Source: Arthrobacter sp. 35W (GTDB lineage: Bacteria > Actinomycetota > Actinomycetes > Actinomycetales > Micrococcaceae). From it: a stretch of DNA of 64,000 nucleotides. The position numbers and the translations under genes were made by a program. Below are positions 10,088-18,967 of the stretch, one piece after another. The notes below the pieces were generated by a model. That model worked only from the letters and a program-made list of their open reading frames with translations, was not told the DNA's origin and ran no database searches. The stretch spans positions 186,001 through 250,000 of the forward strand of contig NZ_KI519454.1 of assembly GCF_000482545.1 (NCBI RefSeq), in the 5' to 3' direction. Within the stretch, counting starts at the first letter, position 1. Each line of letters opens with the position of its first letter.

Positions 10088-10741
10088 CTAGAGCGTACCG
10101 ATCTGCGAGACCAGATCCGCCCGGCCCTCGACCAGGCGGTAGGTCAGGCCGACGACGGCGGCCTTTTCGCTGGCCACGGCGCGGGCAATGATGGGGGAGT
10201 TCTGCACCAGGCGGTCGACCGTCTGCTTCACGTGCTCCTCCACCATGTCGTTGACATCGGCGGTGTGGTCGTTGCGCAGCGAGGTCAACACCGACGGCGT
10301 GATCCGCTCCACCAGGTCCCGGATGAATCCGGACGGCATTTCACCCGTGGCAACGGCACCCTTGGTGGCCGTGACGGCGCCGCAGCTGTCGTGGCCCAGC
10401 ACCACAATCAGCGGCACGCCCAGGTACTGGACGCTGTACTCCAGCGAGCCCAGGACGGTGTTGTCGATGACGTGGCCGGCGGTGCGGACCACGAAGGCGT
10501 CGCCCAGGCCCAGATCAAAGATGATCTCGGCCGCCAGGCGGGAGTCGGAGCAGCCGAAGATGACGGCAAACGGGTTCTGGGTGTTGGCCAGCGAAGAGCG
10601 GCGGGAGGCGTCCTGGTTGGGGTGCGAGGACGTAGCGTCCACGAAGCGCTGGTTGCCTGCCATGAGCTTGGTCCAGGCCTCGGCCGGGCTCACATGGTGG
10701 ACGGCGGCGGTGGTGCCGGCTTCTTCGGGTGCTTCGCTCAT
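10088..10741 (-). CDS. Beta-class carbonic anhydrase
   Basis: 217-residue zinc enzyme interconverting CO2 and bicarbonate. The zinc and catalytic residues are visible: Cys and the Asp-Arg dyad in FGCSDSRL, and His and Cys in GHDSCGAV. The sequence resembles the actinobacterial CanA/CynT-like group and lacks the fused sulfate-transporter domain. AGGAGG-like bases (GGAGGAAGC) precede ATG 10741, and the start codon overlaps the stop of the DUF4245 gene, so it is the second gene of a two-gene unit. Confidence 0.92.
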   Translation of the reverse strand: MSEAPEEAGTTAAVHHVSPAEAWTKLMAGNQRFVDATSSHPNQDASRRSSLANTQNPFAVIFGCSDSRLAAEIIFDLGLGDAFVVRTAGHVIDNTVLGSLEYSVQYLGVPLIVVLGHDSCGAVTATKGAVATGEMPSGFIRDLVERITPSVLTSLRNDHTADVNDMVEEHVKQTVDRLVQNSPIIARAVASEKAAVVGLTYRLVEGRADLVSQIGTL

Positions 10742-11400
10742 TTGCTTCCTCCATTGGTGGATCCATCGACTGCGCTCTGGGCCGCGGACACCGCGGCCGT
10801 GGCCAGGATGTCGAAATCGGCCAGTGGTGCACTGCCGGTGAGGATGACTGTACTGCCGCCGGGGACGGTGGCGGTCAGGGATTTGTCGCTTCCGGGCTTG
10901 TCACGGAGCTCCCAGCTGATGCCCGCGATGGTGCGTTCACCGGTAATGGGGGCCTCCTTGGCCTGCTGGAGAAGCCAGGTCGGATTGGCCGTGGCGCTCT
11001 GCTTCAGCGAAATAAATGACGTCGACGCCGTCACATAGCCGACGTCCCAAAAGGCCACCTTGTCCGCGCCTGCACCGTTCCAGCGGGCGTAGTTCACGCT
11101 CCAGTCCTGGGGCAGCACGGGTGCCAGCGGCGTGAAGCCCGCGGCGTCCTTGGCCTGTTCGGCCACCTCGGAAACGATCACCGGCTGGCGGTAGCTGTCG
11201 GCCTTCTGCGGGGCGTTGAGCAGCACCACGGGAAGCGCTACGGCGAGGGAAACCAGCAGTGCCAGGATCATGCCGATCACGGAGGCATTGGCCCGTTTTG
11301 CGGCCGCTGCTGCGATCACGGGCTTGGCCTGGGCGGGTTCGACGGCGGGATCCTGCCGGGGCGTTTGGGTGGACGGCCCGGAATTTGGTGTTTGACTCAC
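10738..11400 (-). CDS. DUF4245 membrane-anchored protein
   Basis: 220-residue protein with a Pro/Ala/Gln-rich cytoplasmic N-terminus, a single transmembrane helix (ASVIGMILALLVSLAVALPV) and an extracytoplasmic domain, matching the actinobacterial DUF4245 family (Rv1100 type). Function unknown. The start is ambiguous between GTG 11400 (MSQTPNSG) and ATG 11418, with no strong ribosome-binding site for either. Divergent from glpX, as in M. tuberculosis. Confidence 0.8.
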   Translation of the reverse strand: MSQTPNSGPSTQTPRQDPAVEPAQAKPVIAAAAAKRANASVIGMILALLVSLAVALPVVLLNAPQKADSYRQPVIVSEVAEQAKDAAGFTPLAPVLPQDWSVNYARWNGAGADKVAFWDVGYVTASTSFISLKQSATANPTWLLQQAKEAPITGERTIAGISWELRDKPGSDKSLTATVPGGSTVILTGSAPLADFDILATAAVSAAQSAVDGSTNGGSK

Positions 11401-11559
11401 CCATCCATGATCCCGCATCCCGGCGCCGATCTCATCATGGGGGAGGTCACACCTCCTCTGAAGAGGCCCCGATCTATGATTGGTCCGTAGGGAAGCGCAC
11501 TTCCAGGCATTCAGCTCGGGCCTGCCCATGGCCCTGCCAACTCGACGATGAGGATTTTC

Positions 11560-12597
11560 GTGACAGAGAACACAGCAGAAGCACAGTATTCGACACTTTC
11601 GCGGTCGCTGGCCGTTGGAGATGACGAGCCGGACCGCAACCTGGCCCTGGAATTGGTGCGCGTCACCGAGGCCGCAGCCATTGCCGGCGGCCACTGGGTT
11701 GGCTTTGGCGACAAGAACCAGGCCGACGGCGCCGCCGTCGACGCCATGCGTTCGCTCCTGTCCACCGTCCACTTCAATGGCGTTGTGGTGATTGGCGAGG
11801 GCGAGAAGGACGAAGCTCCGATGCTGTACAACGGCGAGCGTGTCGGCGATGGCACCGGCCCCGAGTGCGACGTCGCCGTCGACCCGATCGACGGCACCCG
11901 CCTGACAGCCCTGGGCATCAACAACGCCCTGGCCGTGCTGGCCGTGGCCGAGCGCGGCAGCATGTACGACCCCTCCGCCGTGTTCTACATGGAGAAGCTC
12001 GTGACGGGCCCGGAGGCAGCCGACATGGTTGACCTGCGCCTGCCGGTCAAGCAGAACCTGCACCTGATCGCCAAGGCCAAGGGCGTGAAGGTCAACCAGC
12101 TCACCGTGATGGTGCTGGACCGCGACCGCCACCGCCCGCTGGTGCAGCAGATCCGCGACGCCGGCGCCCGCACCAAGATGATCATGGACGGCGACGTTGC
12201 CGGCGCCATTGCCGCGGCCCGCTCCGGCACCGGTGTGGATGCCCTGATGGGCATCGGCGGCACCCCCGAGGGCATCGTGGCGGCCTGTGCCATCAAGACC
12301 CTCGGCGGCGTCATCCAGGGCCGCCTGTGGCCATCCTCGGACGATGAGAAGCAGAAGGCGCTGGACGCCGGACACGATCTGGACCGGGTGCTCTCGACCA
12401 ACGATCTGGTGACGAGCGACAACTGCTACTTCGCCGCGACGGGCATCACGGACGGCGATCTGCTCCGCGGTGTGCGCTACGACAAGGGCCGCGTTCTGAC
12501 GCAGTCCATCGTGATGCGCTCCAAGTCGGGGACGATCCGCTTCGTTGATGGTGAGCACCAGGCGGCCAAGTGGGAGTCCTACGCCCGCCGGCTCTAA
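11560..12597 (+). CDS. glpX: Class II fructose-1,6-bisphosphatase
   Basis: 345-residue GlpX enzyme of gluconeogenesis hydrolysing fructose-1,6-bisphosphate. Family motifs are present: GEGEKDEAPMLYNGE (metal-binding Glu/Asp), VDPIDGTRL, and the C-terminal GGTPEGI phosphate-binding loop. The GTG at 11560 (MTENTAEAQYS) is favoured over ATG 11548 because AGGA at 11551-11554 sits five bases before it. A TATGAT at 11476-11481 may be the -10 element. Two tandem hairpin terminators follow the gene. Confidence 0.93.
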   Translation: MTENTAEAQYSTLSRSLAVGDDEPDRNLALELVRVTEAAAIAGGHWVGFGDKNQADGAAVDAMRSLLSTVHFNGVVVIGEGEKDEAPMLYNGERVGDGTGPECDVAVDPIDGTRLTALGINNALAVLAVAERGSMYDPSAVFYMEKLVTGPEAADMVDLRLPVKQNLHLIAKAKGVKVNQLTVMVLDRDRHRPLVQQIRDAGARTKMIMDGDVAGAIAAARSGTGVDALMGIGGTPEGIVAACAIKTLGGVIQGRLWPSSDDEKQKALDAGHDLDRVLSTNDLVTSDNCYFAATGITDGDLLRGVRYDKGRVLTQSIVMRSKSGTIRFVDGEHQAAKWESYARRL

Positions 12598-12638
12598 CCC
12601 CCGTCCTCTTCACCGGTGGCTGGGTCCGGCGGCAGACA

Positions 12639-12712
12639 GCCGTTTTCCCGGCGACTGTGCCGCGACGGCCGCGGGCGGCCTGCGGCCCCTGACGTCGCCT
12701 ACGGAAAACGGC
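12639..12712 (+). terminator. Large stem-loop downstream of glpX
   Basis: GCCGTTTTCC (12639-12648) pairs with GGAAAACGGC (12703-12712) around a GC-rich interior. It is the first of three hairpins in the 367-base gap between glpX and the FemX gene; the rest of the gap holds the tandem terminators at 12743 and 12821 and the FemX promoter. No gene is visible in the gap. Confidence 0.4.
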
Positions 12713-12742
12713 GGCTCTGCCGCCTCGCGCCATGCTGACCGA

Positions 12743-12780
12743 GGACGCCGGCGCCCAGGTTCTGGGCACCGGCGTCCTTT
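12743..12780 (+). terminator. First tandem terminator after glpX
   Basis: Stem 12743-12758 with 12762-12777, one internal mismatch, three-base loop, then TTTGC. It shares its outer stem (GACGCCGG and CCGGCGTC) with the hairpin at 12821. Confidence 0.7.
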
Positions 12781-12820
12781 GCTTCGGGCGGCGCTGCCGC
12801 CTTGCATGAAGTCGAACTGT

Positions 12821-12868
12821 GACGCCGGAACCCAGGGCAATGGCCCTGGGTGCCGGCGTCTTGTGTTT
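12821..12868 (+). terminator. Second tandem terminator after glpX
   Basis: Stem 12821-12838 with 12843-12860, four-base loop, followed by TTGTGTTT. The outer arms are identical to the hairpin 78 bases upstream, so one is probably a duplicate of the other. Confidence 0.7.
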
Positions 12869-12952
12869 CTCGTCGTGGCGGCCTCTGTCCCAGATCCAGC
12901 CCACGGCAGCCGTCACACCTTGCGGCGGGTCGGGGGTGGGTGGGGTTGCGGA

Positions 12953-12958
12953 TAGGGT
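12953..12958 (+). promoter_or_regulatory. -10 box of leaderless promoter, FemX gene
   Basis: TAGGGT ends six bases before ATG 12965. Confidence 0.5.
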
Positions 12959-12964
12959 TAGAGC

Positions 12965-13975
12965 ATGACTTTGAGCGTTGAGCAGTGCACGGACCGGGAG
13001 CTTTGGGACCAGACGGTGGCGGACAGCCAGGGGCATCCGCTGCAGCTGTGGGGCTGGGGCCAGACGAAGGCCAACCATGGCTGGAAGGTTGACCGGGTCG
13101 TTGTGAAGGACGGCGCCGAGGTGGTGGGGCTGGCGCAGATCCTGCTGCGGACGCTGCCGTTCCCCTTCAAGTCCCTGGCCTACATCCCGCGCGGCCCGCA
13201 GGCACAGCCGGAGCGCATCACCGAGGTGCTGGACGCGGTGTCCGGCTACGTCAAGGGCGCGCACGGTTCCGTGGTGCTCAGCGTTGAGCCCGATTGGGAA
13301 GAGGGCGACGCCGGATCGCCCGTGCAGGCGCTGGAAGCGGCGGGCTTCGTGCACAGCGAGAACCAGATCCTGATCCCGCGCACACTGATCCTTGACCTGG
13401 CCCTGACGCCGGACGAGCTCCAGGCCGCGATGCACAAGAAGCACCGCCAGAACATCCGCAAGGCAACCCGCGACGATCTGGACTACCGCGTCATCGAGCG
13501 CAGCGAAATGCCCGAGGTCATGGCCATCTACCGGGCCACGGCCGAGCGCGCCGGCTTTGGGCTGCACGAGGACGCCTACTACGAAGAGGTCCACGACAAC
13601 TACGGGAACGCCTCCGAGATCCACGGCGCCTACTTCGAGGGCCGTCTGGTGGCCTTCCTGTGGCACGTGGCCAGCGCAACGACGTCGTTCGAGATCTACT
13701 CCGGCGCCACGGTGGAGGGGCAGAAGCTCAACGTCAACTACGCCCTGAAGTGGTTCTCCATCCAGCGCATGCAGGAGCGCGGCGTGCTCCGCTACGACCT
13801 GGACGGTCTGCTGAACGACGGCATTTCCGAGTTCAAGAAGATGTTCGCCAAGCACGAGAACATGCTGGTGGGCAGCTGGGACAAGCCGCTGTCGCCGCTG
13901 TACCCGCTCTACACCAAGGTGCTGCCGCTGGCGAAGAAGGCCCTGCGCAAGATCCGCGGGCTGCTCAAGCGCTGA
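12965..13975 (+). CDS. FemX/FemAB-type peptidoglycan bridge aminoacyltransferase
   Basis: 336-residue protein of two GNAT-like subdomains that transfers an amino acid from aminoacyl-tRNA to lipid II or the stem peptide to build the interpeptide bridge. Visible family features are the N-terminal HPLQLWGWGQTKANHGW block (as in FemX/BacA-type enzymes), the helical hairpin MHKKHRQNIRKATRDDLDYRV, and the C-terminal KFGFK-like GISEFKKMFAKHENMLVGSWDKPLS. This agrees with the A3-type bridged peptidoglycan of Arthrobacter relatives. The amino acid added cannot be read from sequence. Transcribed alone from a leaderless-type promoter. Confidence 0.88.
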   Translation: MTLSVEQCTDRELWDQTVADSQGHPLQLWGWGQTKANHGWKVDRVVVKDGAEVVGLAQILLRTLPFPFKSLAYIPRGPQAQPERITEVLDAVSGYVKGAHGSVVLSVEPDWEEGDAGSPVQALEAAGFVHSENQILIPRTLILDLALTPDELQAAMHKKHRQNIRKATRDDLDYRVIERSEMPEVMAIYRATAERAGFGLHEDAYYEEVHDNYGNASEIHGAYFEGRLVAFLWHVASATTSFEIYSGATVEGQKLNVNYALKWFSIQRMQERGVLRYDLDGLLNDGISEFKKMFAKHENMLVGSWDKPLSPLYPLYTKVLPLAKKALRKIRGLLKR

Positions 13976-13984
13976 CCGCTGAAA

Positions 13985-14040
13985 CTGTGCAACAGATAAC
14001 GCCCTTATGGAGCTCCATAAGGGCGTTATCTGTTGCACAG
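13985..14040. terminator. 56-bp perfect palindrome, bidirectional terminator (family I)
   Basis: Positions 13985-14012 are exactly complementary to 14013-14040 with no mismatch or designated loop (AGCT at the centre). It lies between the convergent FemX and manA genes. The arm ends CTGTGCAACAG match the palindrome at 5230-5285. Confidence 0.8.
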
Positions 14041-14048
14041 ATGTGGGG

Positions 14049-15317
14049 CTAGGCGCCCTGCAGTCCGGAGACGGTGACGGCGAAGACGACGGCGGTGCCG
14101 GCGTCGTCGTCCTGCCCCGGCGTGTGCGCGTGGACCAGCACCGGCTCCTCCGACGCGGGGACGAAGACGCTGGAGCCGCGGTTGAGCACGACGTCGGCGC
14201 GCGGGGAATCCAGCAGCACCGACCCGGCGACGGCGAGCACCAGCAGGGGTCCGTTCTGGGCCAGCGGCACGGGCTCGCCACCGGGGGCCAGTTCGATGCG
14301 CTGCAATTGGAACTCGGCGAACGGCGGGGCCCAGATCTGCTGGCCCAGCTCGGTCTCGACAGCCTCGATCAGCGGGACGGGAAGCGGGCGGAAATCCACC
14401 GTGGCCAGCAGTTCGGGCACGTCCACGTGCTTGGGGGTCAAGCCGCCGCGGAGCACATTGTCGCTGGAGGCCATCACCTCCACCCCCAGGCCGTGCAGAT
14501 AGGCGTGGATGTTGCCGGCGGGCAGGTACATGGCCTCGCCGGGCTTCAGCGACACCCGGTTCAGCAGCAGCGAGATGAGCACGCCCGGATCGCCCGGGTA
14601 GGTCCCGGCCAGGGAGACGACGGTTGACAGTTCCGGCCCGAGGGTGTCGGGATCGGCCTGGGTGAGGGCAGCCGCGGCCTGTGCCACCAGGTCTGCGGCT
14701 TCGGCGCCGCCGCCGATCAGCAGTTCAAAGGCCCGGCGGAGGATGACAGGCTTGGCGATGCGGCTGTTCAGGGCGGCCAGCACCTGTACGAGCAGGGCCG
14801 GGGCCGAAGCCCCGGTGGCCTCGATGGCGGCGCCAACTCTGCGGAACAGAATGGCGGCGTCGGCGCAGTGGCGGAAGCCGCAGAGCGCCTCGAAGTCCGT
14901 CAGCGCGAAGATCATCTCCGGCTTGTGGTTGTCATCCTTGTAGTTGCGGTGCGCGGCGGTGCGGGGCACACCGGCGGCCTCCTCGGCGGCATAGGCCACC
15001 CGGGCCTGCTCCAGCGTCGGGTGCACCTGCAGCGAGAGGGGGGTCTCGGCGGCCAGGAGCTTGGCCAGGAACGGCAGCCTGTCGCCAAAGGCGGCCCGGC
15101 TGTCCGCGCCGAGCATGCCTGAAGGATCGGAGGCAATCAGTTCATCGAGCCCGACGACGGTGCCGTCGGGCAGCTGCGCCCGCGAGGGGGAGTCCGGGTG
15201 TGCGCCGAGCCAGAGCTCGGCCTCGGGGCCGCCCGAGGGAGTGGTCCCCAGCAGCTCGGCAATGGCGTGCCCGGAGCCCCAGACGTAGGGGCGGAGTGTG
15301 TTGCTAAGGGAATACAT
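14049..15317 (-). CDS. manA: Mannose-6-phosphate isomerase, class I
   Basis: 422-residue zinc enzyme interconverting fructose-6-phosphate and mannose-6-phosphate, feeding GDP-mannose for wall mannans and protein O-mannosylation. The metal-binding region is recognisable in LSLQVHP, KPEMIFALTDFEALCGF, and the C-terminal NIHAYLHGLGVEVMASSDNVLRGGLTPKHVD signature (quoted in part: SSDNVLRGGLTPKHVD). The start is ATG 15317 (MYSLSNTLRPYVWG), with AGGAGG seven bases upstream. The downstream LCP, pur and whiB2 genes reproduce the mycobacterial manA neighbourhood, but the usual adjacent phosphomannomutase is absent. Confidence 0.93.
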   Translation of the reverse strand: MYSLSNTLRPYVWGSGHAIAELLGTTPSGGPEAELWLGAHPDSPSRAQLPDGTVVGLDELIASDPSGMLGADSRAAFGDRLPFLAKLLAAETPLSLQVHPTLEQARVAYAAEEAAGVPRTAAHRNYKDDNHKPEMIFALTDFEALCGFRHCADAAILFRRVGAAIEATGASAPALLVQVLAALNSRIAKPVILRRAFELLIGGGAEAADLVAQAAAALTQADPDTLGPELSTVVSLAGTYPGDPGVLISLLLNRVSLKPGEAMYLPAGNIHAYLHGLGVEVMASSDNVLRGGLTPKHVDVPELLATVDFRPLPVPLIEAVETELGQQIWAPPFAEFQLQRIELAPGGEPVPLAQNGPLLVLAVAGSVLLDSPRADVVLNRGSSVFVPASEEPVLVHAHTPGQDDDAGTAVVFAVTVSGLQGA

Positions 15318-15409
15318 TGATCCTCCTGGCAGGCGTATGGACATGGCAAAGGGTGGAGCCGGCCGGCGGCCCGGATGGCCGGGCAGGCCCGGGTGGTACT
15401 GCCGGGCGG

Positions 15410-17017
15410 TCAGCCCGGGGTGCAGCTTCCATTGTTGATGAGCAGCGATTCCAAGGTGGCGGCGTCGCCGTTGACGGCCAGCTGCTGCAGGTAGGCCTCG
15501 GTGAGCGGAGGGGCCTGCTGCGTCGGGGCCTGCTGGGCAGGTGCCTGGTTCGAGGGCGTCTGGCCTGCCGGCGTTTCAGGCGTGGTGCCGCCCCCGGCGG
15601 GCGTCTGGGCCGCCGGAGCAGCGGGCGCCGCAGATCCCGAGGCGGACGCCAGCAGCTGCTGGACCCGCTGGTGGATGAGGTCGAAGTCCGGGTAGGTGGA
15701 GAATTCCTTGTCGAAATCCGGCGGGCCGATGGTCAGCCGCTGCAGCGGGTGGGCCTTGCTCTTCAGCGCCAGGGAGACAAAGCTGCCCAGCTGGCTGGCG
15801 GGCAGGTTGGACTCCATGACCTGGGTGCCTGCCGAGGCGATGGCATCGAACTTGGTCAGCACGGTGGCCGGGTCCATCTGCTTCAACAGGGCTGCCTGGA
15901 TGCACTGCTGGCGTTCGGAGCGGGCGTACTCCAGCACCCATTCGCGCGAGCGGGCGTACCAGAGGGCGTGGTAGCCATCCAGGGTCTGCACCCCGGGGGC
16001 GATCCAGCCGGTGGGCGGCAGGTGGTTGCCGTTGCCGTAGACGTCGTCGCCGCTGATGGGCACCCAGCCGCCGGCGTTGATCTTCACCCCGCCCAGGGCA
16101 TCGACCAGATCGGAGAAGCCGGCCATGTCGATGAGCATGTAGCCCTGGATCTGGAGCCCCAGCGTGCCGCCTGCCGCGTCCATCATGGCTTCGGCGCCTG
16201 GATCTGCGGCGCCCGGGTACAGATCCGGGTGGTTGTTGGTGACCTCTGTGTAGAGGAAGTTGATGATGCAGTCATCGCCGCAGTTGTAGCCCTGCGGGTA
16301 GATCTTGTGCAGCGGTGAGTCCTCGGAAAACTGCGCGTTCTGCAGGTTGCGCGGGATGCTGATGGTCGCGGCGGCACCGGTCTTGGCATCGACGCTGACC
16401 ACGATGATGCTGTCCGGACGGCGGCCGGCCCGGTCCGCGCCGGCGTCGCCGCCCATCACCAGAAAGTTGTAGCGCCCGTCCACCGGCTGCATGTCCGGGC
16501 CGGAGGCGAAGATGCTGGTGATGGCATTGCGCCCGGAGCTCACCAGATAGGCGGCGTAGCCCAGCGATCCGCTGGTCAGCACCAGAAGGGCCGCCAGCGA
16601 GGCTCCGACGACGGCGCGCATGCCCGGGGCCAGCAGCACCGGGCGGATAATCATCAGCGTATTCAGGAACACCAGACCCCAGCCGATGGCGATGGCCGCC
16701 AGAACGACTATCACCAGCAGCGAGGTGAGCGGGTTGGTGAACAGGTTCAGCAGGGCTTCACGGTTCACCAGCGCCAGCACCACGGCGGCGGCCACCAGCA
16801 GCCACACCACCAGGGTCAGCCGCAGCGCCAGCCGCCCCAGCTTCTTGTTGCCGGCCACGATCTGGGCGCTGCCGGGCAGCACGAGGGTGAGCAGCAGCAG
16901 TACAAACGCCCGCTTGGTCCGCAGCGGGGCCGGAGCCGACTGCGGGTAGCGCACGGGGTCGGTCAAGACCGGAGGCCTGCGGGAGGCCCGGGAGACCTTG
17001 GGACTGCTGATGCTCAT
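15410..17017 (-). CDS. LytR-CpsA-Psr (LCP) family glycopolymer transferase
   Basis: 535-residue membrane protein that attaches lipid-linked glycopolymers to peptidoglycan. A short cytoplasmic N-terminus is followed by four hydrophobic helices (about residues 38-165) and an extracytoplasmic LCP domain with RYNFLVMGGDAGADRAGRRPDSIIVVSVD and ISIPRNLQ, where the conserved Asp/Arg residues bind pyrophosphate and metal. The C-terminus is a Pro/Ala/Gln-rich linker ending in a small helical segment. Nine bases separate it from purE, so it is probably the last gene of a purK-purE-LCP unit. Confidence 0.9.
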   Translation of the reverse strand: MSISSPKVSRASRRPPVLTDPVRYPQSAPAPLRTKRAFVLLLLTLVLPGSAQIVAGNKKLGRLALRLTLVVWLLVAAAVVLALVNREALLNLFTNPLTSLLVIVVLAAIAIGWGLVFLNTLMIIRPVLLAPGMRAVVGASLAALLVLTSGSLGYAAYLVSSGRNAITSIFASGPDMQPVDGRYNFLVMGGDAGADRAGRRPDSIIVVSVDAKTGAAATISIPRNLQNAQFSEDSPLHKIYPQGYNCGDDCIINFLYTEVTNNHPDLYPGAADPGAEAMMDAAGGTLGLQIQGYMLIDMAGFSDLVDALGGVKINAGGWVPISGDDVYGNGNHLPPTGWIAPGVQTLDGYHALWYARSREWVLEYARSERQQCIQAALLKQMDPATVLTKFDAIASAGTQVMESNLPASQLGSFVSLALKSKAHPLQRLTIGPPDFDKEFSTYPDFDLIHQRVQQLLASASGSAAPAAPAAQTPAGGGTTPETPAGQTPSNQAPAQQAPTQQAPPLTEAYLQQLAVNGDAATLESLLINNGSCTPG

Positions 17018-17026
17018 ACGGTGGAC

Positions 17027-17614
17027 CTATCCCACGCCGGCGGGGGACTGTGCGCCGGCGGCGCCGGGAAGGGCTGCCGGCTGCGGGAAGACCTGTTCAA
17101 CCTTGGCCCGCAGCGAGGCACCCTTGGCGGTGGCGGCGTCGTTGATGCTCTGGGCAAACTCGGCGAGCTTTCCACCGAGCACCGCGGCGAGGTCATCGGT
17201 GCCGGAGGCGAGGATGCGCACGGCCAGCAGGCCGGCATTGCGGGCCCCGCCGATGGAGACGGTGGCCACGGGCACGCCGGCCGGCATCTGGACGATGGAG
17301 AGCAGCGAATCCATGCCGTCGAGCGTCTTCAGCGGCACGGGGACGCCGATGACGGGCAGCGTGGTGACGGAGGCGAGCATGCCGGGCAGGTGGGCGGCGC
17401 CGCCGGCTCCGGCGATGACCACGCGGATGCCGCGCTCGGCCGCGCTCTGGCCGAAGGCGATCATTTCCGTCGGCATCCGGTGGGCGGAGACGACGTCGGC
17501 CTCAAACGGGATGCCGAATTCGGCCAGCGCCTCGGCGGCGGCCTCCATGACGGGCCAGTCGGAATCGGAGCCCATCACGATGGAGACGATGGGTGCTGCG
17601 GTCTGGCTGCTCAT
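17027..17614 (-). CDS. purE: 5-(carboxyamino)imidazole ribonucleotide mutase
   Basis: 195-residue class I PurE, which moves the carboxylate of N5-CAIR to C4 to give CAIR in purine synthesis. The diagnostic GSDSDWPVM substrate loop, SAHRMP and [12 protein letters not shown] (N5-CAIR binding, catalytic His) are all present. It has an extended Ala/Pro-rich C-terminus. The ATG overlaps the purK stop by four bases, so the two enzymes of this step are translated together. Confidence 0.95.
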   Translation of the reverse strand: MSSQTAAPIVSIVMGSDSDWPVMEAAAEALAEFGIPFEADVVSAHRMPTEMIAFGQSAAERGIRVVIAGAGGAAHLPGMLASVTTLPVIGVPVPLKTLDGMDSLLSIVQMPAGVPVATVSIGGARNAGLLAVRILASGTDDLAAVLGGKLAEFAQSINDAATAKGASLRAKVEQVFPQPAALPGAAGAQSPAGVG

Positions 17615-18804
17615 CGCTGGCCCTCCTGGGTGGTTGAAGCGGTGTCCGGGGCTGCCCCGTCGCGGATGATCGAGGCCACGGTGGTGGCGCGGGCGCGGAC
17701 CTCGTCCACGGAGTCGCCGGCACTGCCGATGACGTTCACGTGGCCGATCTTGCGGCCGGGGCGCACGGACTTGCCGTAGCTGTGCACCTTGACCGTCGGC
17801 TCTGCGGCCAGGGCTGCAGGGTAGGCGCTGAACAGGTCCGCATTGGCCCCGCCCAGGAAGTTCTTCATGACCACAATGCCGCCCAATGCGCCGGTGTCGC
17901 CCAGCGGCAGGTCCAGGACGGCACGCAGGTGCTGCTCAAACTGGCCCGTGACGGAGCCGTCCATGGTCCAGTGGCCGGTGTTGTGCGGGCGCATGGCCAG
18001 CTCGTTGATCAGGTAGCCGGCGCCCTGGCCGGGGGTCTCAAAGAGCTCGGCAGCCATGACGCCAGTGACGCCAAAGGCCTCGGCAATCTGCAGCGCTGCG
18101 TTCTCGGCAGCTGCCTCGACGTCGGCCGGCAGGCCGGGCGCGGGGGCAATGACCTCGTCGCAGACGCCGTCGACCTGGATGGACTCGGCCACCGGCCAGG
18201 CCTTGGCCTCGCCTCCCGGGGTGCGGGCCACCAGGGCGGAGAGCTCGCGGCTGAAGGCCACCTTCGCCTCCACCAGCAGGGGCGACATGGCGTCGAACCA
18301 GTCGGCGGCGGCGGCAGCCTGGGCGGCGTCGTCGAGCATCTTCACGCCCTTGCCGTCGTAGCCGCCGCGCGGCATCTTCAACACCACGGGCCAGCCGTTC
18401 GTGTCGCCAAAGGCCACGATGTCCGCCACGGAGGAGACGGCGGCCCAGGCCGGGTTGGGCAGCCCCAGCACGGCAATGGCGGCACGCATCACCAGCTTGT
18501 CCTGGGCATTGATCAGGGCATCCGGGCGCGGCTGGACGTTGACGCCCTCCGCGATCAGGGTCTGCAGATGCTCGGTGGGGACATGCTCGTGGTCGAAGGT
18601 CAGCACATCCACGCCCTGGGCAAAGCGGCGCAGGGTGTCCAGATCGCGGTAGTCACCCACCGGCGCCTGGGCGACGGCGGCAACCGCCGAAACGTCGGGG
18701 GCTTCCGCCAATACACGAAGTTCAAAACCAAGGGCCACGGCGGCAGGGGCCATCATTCGGGCCAGCTGTCCGCCGCCGACAACGCCGATTACAGGAAAAG
18801 TCAC
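17611..18804 (-). CDS. purK: N5-carboxyaminoimidazole ribonucleotide synthase
   Basis: 397-residue ATP-grasp enzyme making N5-CAIR from AIR, bicarbonate and ATP. The N-terminus [23 protein letters not shown] is diagnostic. The ATP-grasp residues lie in [15 protein letters not shown] and in the metal loop [18 protein letters not shown] (normally NExxPRPHNSGH; the Pro is Ala/Met here). GTG 18804 follows TAGGCT by seven bases, indicating a leaderless transcript for the purK-purE-LCP unit. Confidence 0.94.
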   Translation of the reverse strand: MTFPVIGVVGGGQLARMMAPAAVALGFELRVLAEAPDVSAVAAVAQAPVGDYRDLDTLRRFAQGVDVLTFDHEHVPTEHLQTLIAEGVNVQPRPDALINAQDKLVMRAAIAVLGLPNPAWAAVSSVADIVAFGDTNGWPVVLKMPRGGYDGKGVKMLDDAAQAAAAADWFDAMSPLLVEAKVAFSRELSALVARTPGGEAKAWPVAESIQVDGVCDEVIAPAPGLPADVEAAAENAALQIAEAFGVTGVMAAELFETPGQGAGYLINELAMRPHNTGHWTMDGSVTGQFEQHLRAVLDLPLGDTGALGGIVVMKNFLGGANADLFSAYPAALAAEPTVKVHSYGKSVRPGRKIGHVNVIGSAGDSVDEVRARATTVASIIRDGAAPDTASTTQEGQR

Positions 18805-18811
18805 AGGCCCC

Positions 18812-18817
18812 AGCCTA
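18812..18817 (-). promoter_or_regulatory. -10 box of leaderless promoter, purK operon
   Basis: Minus-strand TAGGCT ends seven bases before GTG 18804. Confidence 0.5.
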
Positions 18818-18967
18818 CCGAACCTGCGGGGCGGACGCGGTGTTTGTGGGGTGCGATGGGGGAAGTTTGGGGCACCTTTGGGGCGGGCATCCAGACTTCT
18901 GGCTTAGAATTGGATGTTGGCCGGCCCTCCGGTCCGCCAGCTGTAGAGCCATTGTGGAGGAAATTTG

